DNA of 64,000 nt from Mycobacterium florentinum (GCF_010730355.1 NZ_AP022576.1:4216001-4280000); one strand, 5' to 3'; positions 1 to 12,223 are shown, counted from the first letter of the stretch. A program made the numbers and translations. Notes: generated by a model from the sequence alone, not told the origin.

Positions 1-1200
1 CGCGCCGATGTACGGCCACACGTTTCGGTCCAACTGGATGCCCGACACCGCCGACAGGATCTGCTTGACGGGCGCGGCCTCGCCGACCGCGTCGGCCTGC
101 AACGCCGCATGAACCCGGCAGATGTCCTCGGCGCTGCCGTACCACTCCGCCCCGAAAGCCGAGGCCGGGGTGTGGGCGCGTTGCGGATCAGGTTGGTAGG
201 GAGCGGAATTCGCCTGCGCCAGCAACTGGGCGCGGACCTGCGGAGTCGCCTGCTGCCACTGGCTGCGCAGATCCGGTTCACCCCAGCCGATGGAGAACAG
301 CTCGTACATCGTGGGGAAGGGCGTCATGCTGGCCGGATCGTGATGGCCGGCCGTGGCCAGCGCCTCTTCGATGGCGTGCGTGCCCATTCTTTCGATCAGC
401 AGGTCGGTGGCCATGTTGTCGCTGTTGGCGATCATCTTGGTGGCCGCGTTCCGCACCGAAACATGGTCGCCGACAGCAAGTCCCAGGCCCGAAGAGCCCA
501 CCGCCTTGCTCTTGTCGGTGACCGTCAGCTGATCGTCCCAGGACACCATGTGGTTGCGCACCGCGCCCGCCAGGGCGTGCAACACGTATAACTTGAAAAT
601 CGATGCCAGCGGCAGGGATTCGACTGTATTGGTGCCCATCACGGGATCGCACTGGCCATCGTCGACCTTGGCGACCTGGTAGGAGTACCGCGCACCGGTC
701 TTGCTCAGCGTCGCATCGATGTCGTGCCACGAGGTGATCGTCGGCGCCAGCGTATCGAGCTCGAATCGATCAACCCGGCCCATGTCGTCGGTGTGTATCC
801 GGATGTCTTGTCGCGCGCCGTAGGACGAGGTGAGGTGCAGCGTGGCGACACTGGCGCTGATGTCCACGCCGTCGAGGGTGAAGGGGCGATCCCACCAGAG
901 TTCTTCCATGGTCTTTTCGACCGAGTCCACCTCGTCGGGCGCGGCCAGTGTGCGAACTCCGATCGGGCCGATCGGCCAGTCGGAGTTGAGCATGTCCACG
1001 GTCTGCTGGGCCCGCAGCCCGGGAGGCGTCCGGGTGTCGATCGCCCGTCCCGGGTTGGCCGCATTCGCCTGCGGTGCCGGCGACGACGAGCAACCCGGTG
1101 CGAGGGTGGCCACCAGTGCGGCGACCGCGGTCACGGCCAGCACGCGTTGTCGCGCGGGGCCCAGCCTGTTCGGCCTATTCAGTCGGCTTGCTCCCCGCAA
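1..1200 (-). CDS. lpqF: Lipoprotein LpqF, serine beta-lactamase-like fold (3' end outside window)
   Basis: About 400 residues are visible and the C-terminus runs off the window. A TTG start at 1200 gives a basic N-terminus, a hydrophobic stretch and a lipobox (LAPGC) with the lipidated Cys at about residue 37, so export and membrane anchoring are expected. A later GTG at 1143 would give a signal lacking the basic region. The body has penicillin-binding/beta-lactamase class A features: SIFK with Ser200 and Lys203, and an SDN triad at 260-262. The order next to mhuD matches M. tuberculosis Rv3593. The true substrate is unknown; whether it hydrolyses beta-lactams or acts as an esterase cannot be told. 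It starts inside the 3' end of mhuD and is probably co-transcribed. Confidence 0.85.
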   Translation of the reverse strand, partial: MRGASRLNRPNRLGPARQRVLAVTAVAALVATLAPGCSSSPAPQANAANPGRAIDTRTPPGLRAQQTVDMLNSDWPIGPIGVRTLAAPDEVDSVEKTMEELWWDRPFTLDGVDISASVATLHLTSSYGARQDIRIHTDDMGRVDRFELDTLAPTITSWHDIDATLSKTGARYSYQVAKVDDGQCDPVMGTNTVESLPLASIFKLYVLHALAGAVRNHMVSWDDQLTVTDKSKAVGSSGLGLAVGDHVSVRNAATKMIANSDNMATDLLIERMGTHAIEEALATAGHHDPASMTPFPTMYELFSIGWGEPDLRSQWQQATPQVRAQLLAQANSAPYQPDPQRAHTPASAFGAEWYGSAEDICRVHAALQADAVGEAAPVKQILSAVSGIQLDRNVWPYIGA

Positions 1201-1495
1201 CGTCCATGACGACCTCGAATTCCAGCAGCGACGCGCCGGTCGCCACCGGGTTGGCTCGCTGACCGGCATGAGCTTCGACGGCGGGCCCACTCGCCCACGC
1301 CTGGAACGCTTCATCGGACTCCCAGTGTGTCACGACGAAGTAGCGGTTCTCACCCTTCACCGGACGCAGCAGCTGAAAGCCCAGGAAGCCGGGCTGGTTG
1401 TCCACCGCGTGGGCACGGTGGGCGAACCGCTTTTCCAGCTCAGGGCCAGCGTCGGCGGGTACTTCAATAGCGTTGATCTTCACCACTGGCGGCAT
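1175..1495 (-). CDS. mhuD: Heme-degrading monooxygenase MhuD (mycobilin-producing)
   Basis: The 106-residue protein is nearly colinear with M. tuberculosis MhuD (Rv3592, 105 aa), an ABM-fold enzyme that opens heme to mycobilin and releases iron without CO. The catalytic and heme-contacting residues are present, shifted by one: Asn8, Trp67 and His76 (N7, W66, H75 in M. tuberculosis). It has no signal peptide, so it is cytosolic. Its stop lies inside the likely start region of lpqF, suggesting a two-gene unit. No iron box is obvious in the 65 bp between it and the divergent hydrolase. Confidence 0.95.
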   Translation of the reverse strand: MPPVVKINAIEVPADAGPELEKRFAHRAHAVDNQPGFLGFQLLRPVKGENRYFVVTHWESDEAFQAWASGPAVEAHAGQRANPVATGASLLEFEVVMDVAGSKPTE

Positions 1496-1560
1496 GTTCG
1501 CTAGGCTACCCCGCCCCCCTGCCCTGTTCTGCTGCTGGGCGGGGCACGCAAGATGGTGCT

Positions 1561-2316
1561 ATGCCCACCGATCTGCTGACCTGCCAGGGCGGGCAAGGAG
1601 AGCCGCTGATATTGGTGCACGGGCTGATGGGCCGCGGCACCACCTGGTCGCGTCAGCTGCCGTGGCTGAGGAGGCTGGGCACCGTCTACACCTACGACGC
1701 GCCGTGGCACCGCGGCCGCGATGTCGCGGACCCACACCCGGTCAGCACCGAACGCTTCGTGGCCGATCTCACCGACGCGATAACCACATTGGGGACACCG
1801 GTCCGGCTGGTGGGGCATTCGATGGGGGCTCTGCACTCGTGGTGCCTGGCCGCCGTGCACCCCGAATTGGTGTCGGCGCTGGTGCTCGAGGACATGGCGC
1901 CGGACTTCCGCGGGCGCACCACCGGTCCGTGGGAGCCGTGGTTGCACGCTCTGCCGGTCGAATTCGCCACTGAGCAACAGGTTTTCAACGAATTCGGACC
2001 GGTCGCCGGGCAGTATTTCCTGGATGCCTTCGACCGCACCGACACCGGTTGGCGGCTACACGGTCACACCGCGCGGTGGATCGAGATCGCCGCGGAGTGG
2101 GGAACCCGGGACTACTGGGAGCAATGGCTGGCGGTAAGGGCGCCGGCGTTGTTGCTGGAAGCCGGCAACTCCGTCACCCCGCCGGGCCAGATGCGCGACA
2201 TGGCCGATAAATGCTCGACCGCAACATATTTGGCAGTTCCCGAAGCCGGCCACCTGATACACGACGAGGCACCACAGGTCTACCGTCGAGCTGTCGAGCT
2301 ATTCCTCGCCGGCTAG
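1561..2316 (+). CDS. Alpha/beta-fold hydrolase (Rv3591c type)
   Basis: This is a 251-residue alpha/beta hydrolase. The oxyanion region HGLMGRG is at residues 20-26, the nucleophile elbow GHSMGA has Ser87, and a catalytic His lies near residue 231 (EAGHLIH). There is no signal peptide. Position and length match M. tuberculosis Rv3591c, whose substrate is not established. It runs convergently into mutY and the two 3' ends overlap by 18 bp. In M. tuberculosis a PE_PGRS gene (Rv3590c) separates them; here there is no room for one. Confidence 0.85.
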   Translation: MPTDLLTCQGGQGEPLILVHGLMGRGTTWSRQLPWLRRLGTVYTYDAPWHRGRDVADPHPVSTERFVADLTDAITTLGTPVRLVGHSMGALHSWCLAAVHPELVSALVLEDMAPDFRGRTTGPWEPWLHALPVEFATEQQVFNEFGPVAGQYFLDAFDRTDTGWRLHGHTARWIEIAAEWGTRDYWEQWLAVRAPALLLEAGNSVTPPGQMRDMADKCSTATYLAVPEAGHLIHDEAPQVYRRAVELFLAG

Positions 2317-3198
2317 GCCGAACCGGCCGTCACGCGTCTGTGTCACCAGGCCGTCGGCAAGCAGCGAATACAACGCCCGGTCCCGCTGCGCGGTGTCGGT
2401 CAGCCACGCCACATCCAGCTCGGCCCGAGTGACTGGAGAATCGTTGGCACGCAAGACATCCAATAGCCGCCCGCGGACCTGGCGGTCCGTTCCGGCGTTG
2501 GTCTGAATGCGGCGGGCCGGCCCTTGGGCGGGGGGAAAGCCGGCCTGCCGCCATGCGCAACCCTCAAGCGGGCACAACCCGCAGCGGGGTGTGCGCGCAA
2601 CGCACACCGTGGCACCCAATTCCATCAAAGCCACCGAAAACTCAGGGGCCGTATCGTCTTTCGGCAACAGTGCCGCGACGTCGGCAAGGTCGCGGGTGGT
2701 GGACGGCGGACCCGCGTCGGCGAGGCCGTGCACCGCGCGGGCCACCACCCGTCGCACATTGGTGTCCACCACCGGTACCCGCTTGCGGTAGGCGAAACAC
2801 GCGACGGCCCGGGCGGTGTAGGTGCCGATACCCGGTAATTCCAACAGGGTTTCGACGTCGTCGGGCACGACGTCGCCGTGGTCGCGCGCAATCACGATCG
2901 CGCACTCGTGCAGACGCTTCGCGCGTCTGGGGTAGCCCAGCTTGCCCCACGCCCGCAGCACGTCGGCCGCGCTGGCCGCGGCGGTCGCCGACGGGGTGGG
3001 CCAGCGCCGCACCCATTCGGTCCAGATCGGCAGCACCCGGGCCACCGGAGTCTGCTGCAGCATGATCTCGCTGACCAGGATCTGCCACGCGTCCACACCC
3101 GGTTCCCGCCAGGGCAGATCGCGACGCGAGCGCGCGTACCAATCAAGAAGATTGGTATCTGATATGTGTGGCCTGCCAATCATCGGCGGCTGCGGCAT
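2299..3198 (-). CDS. mutY: A/G-specific adenine DNA glycosylase MutY
   Basis: MutY removes adenine mispaired with 8-oxoguanine in base-excision repair. The sequence shows the glycosylase core with SEIMLQQTP (catalytic Glu), the helix-hairpin-helix LPGIGTYTARA, the catalytic Asp in VVDTNVRRV, and a 4Fe-4S cluster loop with cysteines spaced C-X6-C-X2-C-X4-C. The start is uncertain: ATG at 3198 (MPQPPMIGRPHISD) best matches the M. tuberculosis N-terminus, with 3183 and 3210 as alternatives. An open frame continues upstream to 3351 but would cover the canB start. It is divergent from canB with almost no space between. Confidence 0.93.
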   Translation of the reverse strand: MPQPPMIGRPHISDTNLLDWYARSRRDLPWREPGVDAWQILVSEIMLQQTPVARVLPIWTEWVRRWPTPSATAAASAADVLRAWGKLGYPRRAKRLHECAIVIARDHGDVVPDDVETLLELPGIGTYTARAVACFAYRKRVPVVDTNVRRVVARAVHGLADAGPPSTTRDLADVAALLPKDDTAPEFSVALMELGATVCVARTPRCGLCPLEGCAWRQAGFPPAQGPARRIQTNAGTDRQVRGRLLDVLRANDSPVTRAELDVAWLTDTAQRDRALYSLLADGLVTQTRDGRFGLAGEE

Positions 3199-3208
3199 GA
3201 TGAGTGCC

Positions 3209-3826
3209 ATGCCCAACTCCAATCCGGTATCCGCCTGGAAAGCACTCAAAGAGGGTAACGAGCGTTTCGTCGCCGGCCAGCCTGCGCACCCGAGCCAGAG
3301 TGTCGACCATCGGGCCAGTCTGGCCGCCGGCCAGAAGCCGACCGCGATCATCTTCGGCTGTTCGGACAGCCGAGTGGCCGCCGAGCTGATCTTCGATCAG
3401 GGCCTGGGTGACGTGTTCGTGGTTCGCACCGCGGGGCAGGCCATCGATACGGCGGTGCTGGGCTCGATCGAATACGCGGTCGTGGTCCTCGACGTCCCGT
3501 TGATCGTCGTCCTCGGCCATAACAACTGTGGTGCCGTCACGGCCGCGGTGGGCGCCATCGACGACGGTGCAATACCCTCCGGCTTCGTACGGGACCTGGT
3601 CGAACGGGTCTCGTCGTCGATCCTGCTGGGTAGGCGTGACGGCCTGACCCGCGTCGACGAGTTCGAGGACCGCCACGTACAAGAAACGTTGGCACAGCTG
3701 GTGTCGCGTTCTTCGGCTATCTCGGAGCGCGTGTCGGCGGGCACGCTGGGGCTGGCCGGGGTCACCTATCACCTGGCCGACGGCCGGGCGGCGTTGGTCG
3801 ACCACATCGGCGACATCGGCGAATAA
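3209..3826 (+). CDS. canB: Beta-class carbonic anhydrase
   Basis: This cytosolic zinc enzyme interconverts CO2 and bicarbonate. The 205-residue length fits the family. The zinc and catalytic ligands are visible: Cys51, Asp53 and Arg55 in CSDSR, and His104 and Cys107 in GHNNC. The ATG at 3209 gives MPNSNPVSAWKALKEGN, which matches the start of M. tuberculosis Rv3588c; an in-frame MMSAM lies just upstream. It is followed by the membrane protein on the same strand after about 107 bp. Confidence 0.95.
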   Translation: MPNSNPVSAWKALKEGNERFVAGQPAHPSQSVDHRASLAAGQKPTAIIFGCSDSRVAAELIFDQGLGDVFVVRTAGQAIDTAVLGSIEYAVVVLDVPLIVVLGHNNCGAVTAAVGAIDDGAIPSGFVRDLVERVSSSILLGRRDGLTRVDEFEDRHVQETLAQLVSRSSAISERVSAGTLGLAGVTYHLADGRAALVDHIGDIGE

Positions 3827-3933
3827 GGGGCGAGTAGGGCAGTTTCCCCGCGCTTCTAACACGGCCCTTCGCCAGCTAACATCGCGACACGCCGAGCCGG
3901 GTCGGACAAATCGGTGTGACCTGGACTTATGGT

Positions 3934-4743
3934 GTGAACGTGCTGGATCTGGAACCGCGTGGCCCGCTACCCACGGAGATCTATTGGCGGCGCAGGGGGC
4001 TGGCCCTGGGGATCGCGGTCGTCGTGATCGGCATCGTTGTCGCCGTTGTCATCGCCTTTATGGGCAACAGCGCGGGTGCCAAACCCGCCAACGTCAACAA
4101 GGCCGGACCGGGCCAAAGCGCGCCGGCAGCGCAGCCGCCGCAAGCGCCGCCCGTGCCGGGGCCGGAAGGCGTCACTCCGGTACCGGCGCCGCTGGGGCAA
4201 AACCCCGAGGCCCCGACTCCGACCGCGGCGGTGCAGCCGCCTCCGGTGCTCAAGGAGGGCGACGACTGCCCCGACTCGACGCTGGCAGTCAAGGGGCTGA
4301 CCAACGCTCCCCAGTACTTCATCGGTGACCAGCCGAAATTCACGATGGTCGTCACCAACATCGGCCTGGTGGCCTGCAAGCGCGACGTCGGCGCCGCCGT
4401 GCTGGCCGCCTACGTCTACTCGCTGGACAACAAGCGGCTGTGGTCCAACCTGGACTGCGCGCCGTCCAACGAGACTCTGGTCAAGACCTTCACGCCGGGC
4501 GAGCAGGTGACGACGGCGGTGACGTGGACCGGGATGGGTTCCTCGCCGCACTGCCCGCTGCCCAGGCCGGCGATCGGGCCGGGCACCTACAACCTCGTTG
4601 TCCAGCTGGGCAATCTGCGCTCACTCGCGGTGCCGTTCATCTTGAACCAGCCGCCGCCCCCGCCGGGGCCGGTGCCGGGTCAGCCGGCGGTGCCGCAGCC
4701 CGAGGCCCCGCCCGGGGCTCCCGGTCCTTCGCCCGCGGGGTAG
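3934..4743 (+). CDS. Conserved membrane-anchored protein (Rv3587c type)
   Basis: The protein has a short cytosolic N-terminus, one transmembrane helix (GLALGIAVVVIGIVVAVVIAF), a Pro/Ala/Gln-rich linker, a folded extracytoplasmic domain with several cysteines (residues about 100-230), and a Pro-rich tail. That layout matches M. tuberculosis Rv3587c, a conserved protein of unknown function. GTG at 3934 is chosen because it precedes the conserved LDLEPRGPLPTEIYWRRR; GTG at 3916 and 3940 are alternatives. It converges on disA with 8 bp between stops. Confidence 0.8.
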   Translation: MNVLDLEPRGPLPTEIYWRRRGLALGIAVVVIGIVVAVVIAFMGNSAGAKPANVNKAGPGQSAPAAQPPQAPPVPGPEGVTPVPAPLGQNPEAPTPTAAVQPPPVLKEGDDCPDSTLAVKGLTNAPQYFIGDQPKFTMVVTNIGLVACKRDVGAAVLAAYVYSLDNKRLWSNLDCAPSNETLVKTFTPGEQVTTAVTWTGMGSSPHCPLPRPAIGPGTYNLVVQLGNLRSLAVPFILNQPPPPPGPVPGQPAVPQPEAPPGAPGPSPAG

Positions 4744-4751
4744 TTCGTCGC

Positions 4752-5831
<1,080 letters not shown>

Positions 5832-5839
5832 TCATTCTG

Positions 5840-7261
5840 CTACGCCATTGCCTGCGGTGTAGCAATGTCCAGCCGTTCGAGCCGCACGGGCCCGCTGCTG
5901 CGGTGGTCGGCGATGTCGATCATGTGCTCGAGAGCCGCACCGATATTGGGTGCGACCAGTGGCCGCATGCCCCGCGGAACGCTGTTGCAGCCGGTCGGAA
6001 TCAGGGCGATGGTGAATCCTTGCCGGGCGGCTTCGGCCAGGCGCCGGTCCATGCCGCTCACCCGGCGCAGGTCGCCCGCCAGCCCGACCTCGCCGATCAT
6101 CACGGCGGTGGTGGGCAGCGGCAGATCGGCCTGGGCCGACGCCAGCGCGATCGCGACGGCGAGGTCCGAGGACGGATCGGTCAACCGCATGCCGCCCACG
6201 GTGGACAGGTAGATGTCGTTGGCGGCAAGCGGCAGCTTGGCGTGCTTTTCCAGCACGGCGGTGATCATCGCGGCGCGGGAGTGATCGATCCCGCTGACCG
6301 CGCGGCGCGGCGAGCCGGCGTTCGGCGTGGCCAGCAGCGCCTGCACTTCGCCGATCAGCGGCCGCTTGCCGTCCAGCGCGACCGTGATCGCGGTACCGGG
6401 CACCGGGGCGGGCCGCTGATCCAAAAACAGGTTGGACGGGTCGGCGACGCCTTCAATTCCGTTGTCGTGCAACATGAAACACCCGACTTCGTCGGCGCCG
6501 CCGAATCGGTTTTTGACGCCGCGGACCATCCGCAACGAACCGTTGCGGTCGCCCTCGAAATGCAGCACGACGTCGACAAGGTGTTCCAGTGAGCGTGGTC
6601 CGGCGATCGCGCCGTCCTTGGTGACGTGGCCGACCAGGATCAGGGCCACGCCGTTGGCCTTGGCCGCGGCGGTCAGCGCGGCCGTCACCGCGCGCACCTG
6701 CGTCACACCGCCGGCGACCCCGTCGGACTCGGTGGTGGACATGGTTTGCACCGAGTCGACGATCACCAGCGCGGGATTGACCGTCGCGATGTGTTCGAGC
6801 ACCGTGTGCACGTCGGATTCGGCGGCCAGGTAGAGCTCGTCGGAGCCGCAGTCGATGCGGTCGGCCCGCAGCCGGATCTGGCCCGCGGATTCCTCGCCCG
6901 AGATGTACAGCGCGCGCCGCCCGGACTGCGCCCACAGGTGAGCGACCTTGAGTAGCAACGTCGACTTGCCGACCCCCGGGTCACCCGCCAGCAGCGTCAC
7001 CGAGCCGGGCACCACGCCGCCGCCGAGCACGCGGTCGAGTTCGTCGATGCCGGTGGCGCGGTGCTGGCTGGCGTTGGGCTCTATCGAGCTGATCGGAACG
7101 GCGCGTGACGCCCCGCCTACCGAACGACGACCGCCCACCGTCCGGAGCACGGCCACCTCGTCGACGGTGCCCCAGGTGCCGCATTCTCCGCAGCGGCCAA
7201 CCCATTTGGCGGTGACGTGCTGGCACTCCGAGCAACGGTATTGCGAGCGCGCATTTGCCAC
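5840..7261 (-). CDS. radA: DNA repair protein RadA (Sms)
   Basis: RadA is a RecA-like ATPase acting in recombination and branch migration. The 473 residues begin with a zinc finger (Cys10, Cys13, Cys24, Cys27), followed by the Walker A motif GDPGVGKST (93-101), the RadA-specific KNRFG motif (250-254), and a C-terminal Lon-protease-like domain. The length and motif order are complete. It is the first gene of a probable radA-disA operon. Confidence 0.97.
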   Translation of the reverse strand: MANARSQYRCSECQHVTAKWVGRCGECGTWGTVDEVAVLRTVGGRRSVGGASRAVPISSIEPNASQHRATGIDELDRVLGGGVVPGSVTLLAGDPGVGKSTLLLKVAHLWAQSGRRALYISGEESAGQIRLRADRIDCGSDELYLAAESDVHTVLEHIATVNPALVIVDSVQTMSTTESDGVAGGVTQVRAVTAALTAAAKANGVALILVGHVTKDGAIAGPRSLEHLVDVVLHFEGDRNGSLRMVRGVKNRFGGADEVGCFMLHDNGIEGVADPSNLFLDQRPAPVPGTAITVALDGKRPLIGEVQALLATPNAGSPRRAVSGIDHSRAAMITAVLEKHAKLPLAANDIYLSTVGGMRLTDPSSDLAVAIALASAQADLPLPTTAVMIGEVGLAGDLRRVSGMDRRLAEAARQGFTIALIPTGCNSVPRGMRPLVAPNIGAALEHMIDIADHRSSGPVRLERLDIATPQAMA

Positions 7262-7311
7262 GCCATGACGGTATCCGGCGGGGCCGACAAGACCCGCTGT
7301 GACACGGCCGT

Positions 7312-7866
7312 TTAGCCCTCCGACGGCGCCATCCCGGCCGAAATCGGCACCTGCACGCTGGCTTGGCCGGCCTTCTCGAAGGTGAAGGTGAAGTTGTAGG
7401 CCAGGCCGTTGGAGATCGGCTTGGCCAAGTTGACGGATGCCTTGGCCGCACTGTTCGGGTTGAGCGGGCCCGGTGCCACCTTCTGGCCTTCCGGCGTACC
7501 GATGAACAGCATGCCGCTGGCGGGCAGGCGGGAGTCGCCGGTCACCGTCACGGTGCCGATGTCACTGGTGATGCCCAGCAACCGGTCCTCGACGTCCGGG
7601 GACTGGTTAACGGCCACCAACACCAGGTCGACGTTCTTGCCCGGGCGCAGATAGTCGCCGGTCTGCACGGCCTGGATGCGGATGTCGCGCAGCGCCACGT
7701 TGTTGAACGTGACCTTGTTGCCGTTGACGGCGGGCTCCTGGGTGGCCATCTGCGAGATCTGTCCGGCTCCACAACCGGTGAGCACGGCGGCGACCAGGGC
7801 GGCCAGGCCGGCGAGGACAACTCGGGCCCGAAGGCCGACCGCGAGGCTGGTCTTGAAGCGGTTCAC
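7312..7866 (-). CDS. lpqE: Lipoprotein LpqE
   Basis: This 184-residue lipoprotein has a 30-residue signal and a lipobox (LTGC, Cys32). The mature part is one beta-rich domain with the family segments [13 protein letters not shown] and [16 protein letters not shown] at 7866 is the start because AGGAGG lies seven bases upstream and the N-terminus then matches M. tuberculosis LpqE (Rv3584). The role of LpqE is unclear; its copper-chaperone-like fold in related proteins is an inference only. It is divergent from carD. Confidence 0.9.
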   Translation of the reverse strand: MNRFKTSLAVGLRARVVLAGLAALVAAVLTGCGAGQISQMATQEPAVNGNKVTFNNVALRDIRIQAVQTGDYLRPGKNVDLVLVAVNQSPDVEDRLLGITSDIGTVTVTGDSRLPASGMLFIGTPEGQKVAPGPLNPNSAAKASVNLAKPISNGLAYNFTFTFEKAGQASVQVPISAGMAPSEG

Positions 7867-8657
<791 letters not shown>

Positions 8658-8672
8658 AGGACCTGAGCTCAG

Positions 8673-9344
8673 GTGGCCGGGGGCACAGTTGTCGCAGTGG
8701 TCCCGGCTGCGGGGTTGGGAGAGCGGCTGCGTGCCGGTATCCCGAAAGCATTCTGCGAACTCGATGGGCGCACTCTGCTGGAATGGGCCGTCGCGGGTCT
8801 GCTGAATTCGAGGGTCGTTGATCATGTCGTGGCGGCGGTACCCCCCGATCGCATCGATCAAGCCAAGCAAGTCCTAGACAGCCGGGCCACGGTGGTGGGC
8901 GGCGGCGCCGGCCGCACCGAATCGGTCAATCTGGCGTTGTCCGCGCTGCCCGGCGAACCCGATTTCGTGCTGGTTCACGATGCCGCCCGCGCGTTGACGC
9001 CGCCGGAGCTGATCGTCCGGGTGGTCGACGCGTTGCGCGACGGGCACGGCGCCGTGGTGCCCGCGTTACCGCTGCATGACACCATCAAGGCCGTGGATGC
9101 CAACGGCGTGGTGCTGGGCACGCCGGAACGGGCCGGGTTGCGGGCGGTGCAGACCCCGCAGGGGTTCGCCACCGACCTGTTGTTGCGTGCGTATCAGCGC
9201 GCGGCCGGGGCCGTCGTTACCGACGACGCGTCCCTGGTCGAGCACGTCGGCGGCCAGGTTCAGGTGGTCGACGGCGATCCGTTGGCCTTCAAGATCACCA
9301 CCCAGCTGGATCTGCTGCTGGCCCAAGCGATTGTGCGCCGGTGA
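8673..9344 (+). CDS. ispD: 2-C-methyl-D-erythritol 4-phosphate cytidylyltransferase
   Basis: IspD transfers CMP from CTP to MEP, the third step of the non-mevalonate isoprenoid pathway. The 223 residues show the nucleotide-binding loop PAAGLGERL with a downstream Lys (PKAF), the HDAAR motif, and the TPQ region of the family. The start is GTG at 8673. The TGA overlaps the ispF GTG by four bases, so translation is coupled. Confidence 0.95.
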   Translation: MAGGTVVAVVPAAGLGERLRAGIPKAFCELDGRTLLEWAVAGLLNSRVVDHVVAAVPPDRIDQAKQVLDSRATVVGGGAGRTESVNLALSALPGEPDFVLVHDAARALTPPELIVRVVDALRDGHGAVVPALPLHDTIKAVDANGVVLGTPERAGLRAVQTPQGFATDLLLRAYQRAAGAVVTDDASLVEHVGGQVQVVDGDPLAFKITTQLDLLLAQAIVRR

Positions 9345-9829
9345 CTGAGTCGTTTCCAATTCCAAGGGTCGGTCTGGGTACCGACGTACACCCGATCGAG
9401 CCCGGTCGGCCGTGCTGGTTGCTGGGTTTGCTGTTTCCCGACGTCGACGGCTGCGCCGGCCATTCCGACGGCGACGTGGCCGCGCACGCGTTGTGCGACG
9501 CGCTGCTCTCGGCGACCGGGCTGGGCGACATCGGCGCCGTGTTCGGAGTCGACGATCCGCGGTTCAAGGACGTCAGCGGCGCCGATATGCTGCGCCACGT
9601 CCTCGAGTTGATATCGCAGCATGGTTTTCGGGTCGGAAACGCTGCCGTGCAAGTGATCGGAAACCGGCCAAAGATCGGCCCCCGCCGCGCCGAGGCACAG
9701 CAGTTGCTGTCGGATCTGGTGGGCGCCCCGGTATCGGTCTCGGCGACCACCACCGACGGGCTCGGCCTGACCGGGCGGGGTGAGGGTTTGGCCGCGATCG
9801 CGACAGCCCTCGTTATCGCGCACGGATAG
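9341..9829 (+). CDS. ispF: 2-C-methyl-D-erythritol 2,4-cyclodiphosphate synthase
   Basis: IspF cyclises CDP-ME 2-phosphate, releasing CMP; it works as a zinc-dependent trimer. The metal ligands are visible: Asp15 and His17 in GTDVH, and His49 in [10 protein letters not shown]. The length of 162 residues is typical. It overlaps ispD by four bases (GTGA), and cysS follows 51 bp downstream on the same strand. Confidence 0.95.
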   Translation: MTESFPIPRVGLGTDVHPIEPGRPCWLLGLLFPDVDGCAGHSDGDVAAHALCDALLSATGLGDIGAVFGVDDPRFKDVSGADMLRHVLELISQHGFRVGNAAVQVIGNRPKIGPRRAEAQQLLSDLVGAPVSVSATTTDGLGLTGRGEGLAAIATALVIAHG

Positions 9830-9880
9830 CCCCGCGAGCTGCGGTCGGCCGATCTGGAGTAGCAGGTAAGCTGGCACGTC

Positions 9881-11290
9881 GTGACCGATCGCCCCCCGAT
9901 GCGGCTGCATGACACGGCGGCCGGCGCAGTGCGCGACTTCGTTCCGCTGCGCGAGGGGCATGTCTCCATCTACCTGTGTGGCGCCACCGTTCAGGGCCTG
10001 CCGCACATCGGGCACGTCCGCAGCGGCGTGGCGTTCGACATCCTGCGCCGCTGGCTGATGGCGCGCGGTTACGACGTCGCGTTCATCCGCAACGTGACCG
10101 ATATCGAGGACAAGATCCTTGCCAAGGCCGCCGCGGCCTGCCGACCGTGGTGGGAGTGGGCGGCCACTTACGAGCGCGCGTTCACCGCGGCCTACGACGC
10201 ACTGGACGTCTTGCCGCCGTCGGCGGAGCCACGCGCGACCGGGCACATCACCCAGATGGTCGAGTTAATGGACCGCCTGATCGAAACTGGTCACGCTTAT
10301 GCCGCCGACGGGGACGTTTACTTCGATGTGCTCAGCTACCCCGAGTACGGCCAGCTGTCCGGGCACAAGATCGACGACGTCCACCAGGGCGAGGGTGCAG
10401 GGACCGGCAAGCGCGACCAGCGCGACTTCACGCTCTGGAAGGGCGAAAAGCCCGGTGAGCCGTCGTGGCCCTCGCCGTGGGGCCGCGGGCGTCCGGGCTG
10501 GCACCTGGAATGCTCGGCAATGGCACGCACATATCTGGGTCCGGAATTCGATATCCATTGCGGTGGAATGGATTTGGTATTTCCGCATCATGAGAACGAG
10601 ATCGCCCAGAGCCGCGCGGCCGGCGACGGGTTCGCCCGGTACTGGCTGCACAACGGCTGGGTGACGTTGGGCGGCGAGAAGATGAGCAAGTCGCTGGGCA
10701 ACGTGTTGTCCATCCCGGCGATGCTGCAGCGGGTGCGGCCGCCGGAACTGCGTTACTACCTGGGCAGCGCCCACTATCGCTCGATGCTCGAATTCTCCGA
10801 TACCGCGCTGGAAGACGCGGTGAAAGCCTATGTGGGAGTTGAGGAATTCCTGCATCGCGTGCGGGTCAGGGTCGGCGGTGTGGTCCCGGGTGAGTGGACG
10901 CCGCGATTCGCCGACGCGCTCGACGACGACCTCGCCGTCCCGATCGCGCTGGCTGAGATCCACCACGCCCGCGCGGAGGGCAACCGGGCGCTCGACGCCG
11001 GCGATCATGAAGGCGCACTGCGGAACGCCAGCGCGATCCGCGCGATGATGGGCATCCTGGGCTGCGACCCGCTCGATGAACGCTGGGAATCGCGCGACGA
11101 GACGTCGGCGGCGCTCGCGGCCGTCGACGTGCTGGTCCAGTCCGAGCTGGAAAGCCGCAAGCGGGCGCGCGAGGAGCGCAATTGGGCTCTCGCAGACCAG
11201 ATTCGGGACCGGCTCAAGCAGGCCGGCATCGAGGTCACCGACACCGCCGACGGGCCGCAGTGGGAACTGCTGGCCAGTGACGACAAGTAG
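9881..11290 (+). CDS. cysS: Cysteinyl-tRNA synthetase
   Basis: This class I aminoacyl-tRNA synthetase charges tRNA-Cys. The 469 residues include the HIGH motif (His42-His45), a zinc site suggested by CGATVQG and the downstream CGGMD and HHEN segments, and KMSKS at 267-271. The start is GTG at 9881. The stop is directly abutted by the ATG of rlmB, so the two are probably co-translated. Confidence 0.97.
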   Translation: MTDRPPMRLHDTAAGAVRDFVPLREGHVSIYLCGATVQGLPHIGHVRSGVAFDILRRWLMARGYDVAFIRNVTDIEDKILAKAAAACRPWWEWAATYERAFTAAYDALDVLPPSAEPRATGHITQMVELMDRLIETGHAYAADGDVYFDVLSYPEYGQLSGHKIDDVHQGEGAGTGKRDQRDFTLWKGEKPGEPSWPSPWGRGRPGWHLECSAMARTYLGPEFDIHCGGMDLVFPHHENEIAQSRAAGDGFARYWLHNGWVTLGGEKMSKSLGNVLSIPAMLQRVRPPELRYYLGSAHYRSMLEFSDTALEDAVKAYVGVEEFLHRVRVRVGGVVPGEWTPRFADALDDDLAVPIALAEIHHARAEGNRALDAGDHEGALRNASAIRAMMGILGCDPLDERWESRDETSAALAAVDVLVQSELESRKRAREERNWALADQIRDRLKQAGIEVTDTADGPQWELLASDDK

Positions 11291-12223
11291 ATGGCCGGCA
11301 ACTCGCGGCGCCAGGGAGCGATCCGCAAGTCCGGCAGCAAGAAAGCACCGACGGTAGGTTCGGGCGGCCAGCGGCGTCGTGGGCTGGAGGGCCGCGGTCC
11401 CACGCCGCCCGCGCATCTGCGCCCCAATCATCCCGCCGCCAAGCGTGCCGCCCAGACGCAGCCACGCCGGCCCGCCAAACGCACCGACGAAACCGAAACG
11501 GTGCTCGGTCGCAACCCGGTAGTGGAATGCCTGCGCGCCGGGGTCCCCGCCACCGCACTCTACGTCGCGCTCGGCACCGAGGCCGACGAGCGGGTAACCG
11601 AATCCGTCGCCCGGGCAGCCGATTTGGGCATCGCAATCCTGGAAGTGCCGCGGACCGACCTGGACAAGATGACCGCCAACCATCTGCACCAGGGCATCGC
11701 GCTGCAGGTGCCGCCGTACAACTACGCCCACCCAGACGATCTGCTCACGACCGCCCTGCAGTCGCCGCCGGCGTTGCTGGTCGCGTTGGACAACATCTCC
11801 GATCCTCGCAACCTCGGCGCGATCGTTCGCTCGGTCGCGGCGTTCGGTGGCCACGGCGTGCTGATACCGCAGCGTCGTTCGGCCTCGGTGACGGCGGTGG
11901 CCTGGCGCACCAGCGCGGGCGCGGCGGCGCGCATTCCGGTGGCACGTGCCACCAATCTTACCAGGACACTGAAGAATTGGGCCGACCGCCGGGTCCGGGT
12001 GATCGGCTTAGACGCCGGTGGCGACACCGTCGTCGACGACTTGGACGGCACCGACCCGATCGTGGTGGTCGTCGGATCCGAAGGCAAGGGGCTTTCCCGA
12101 TTGGTGCGACAGAACTGCGAACAGGTGGTGTCGATCCCGATGGCCGGTCATGCCGAATCGCTGAATGCCTCGGTGGCCGCCGGGGTCGTGCTCGCCGAAA
12201 TCGCGCGTCAGCGCAGGAGTTAA
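11291..12223 (+). CDS. rlmB: 23S rRNA 2'-O-methyltransferase, SpoU/TrmH family (RlmB type)
   Basis: The 310-residue protein has a basic, low-complexity N-terminus (about 1-75), then an L30e-like substrate-binding domain and a C-terminal SPOUT methyltransferase knot. The family motifs [24 protein letters not shown] and [16 protein letters not shown] are all present. It corresponds to M. tuberculosis Rv3579c. It begins at the base after the cysS stop, and the next gene starts five bases after its own stop. Confidence 0.93.
   Translation: MAGNSRRQGAIRKSGSKKAPTVGSGGQRRRGLEGRGPTPPAHLRPNHPAAKRAAQTQPRRPAKRTDETETVLGRNPVVECLRAGVPATALYVALGTEADERVTESVARAADLGIAILEVPRTDLDKMTANHLHQGIALQVPPYNYAHPDDLLTTALQSPPALLVALDNISDPRNLGAIVRSVAAFGGHGVLIPQRRSASVTAVAWRTSAGAAARIPVARATNLTRTLKNWADRRVRVIGLDAGGDTVVDDLDGTDPIVVVVGSEGKGLSRLVRQNCEQVVSIPMAGHAESLNASVAAGVVLAEIARQRRS

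Noticed and set aside
9968..10030. An apparently altered HIGH region in cysteinyl-tRNA synthetase ([13 protein letters not shown])
   Set aside because: This form is normal for mycobacterial CysS; HIGH and KMSKS are both intact.
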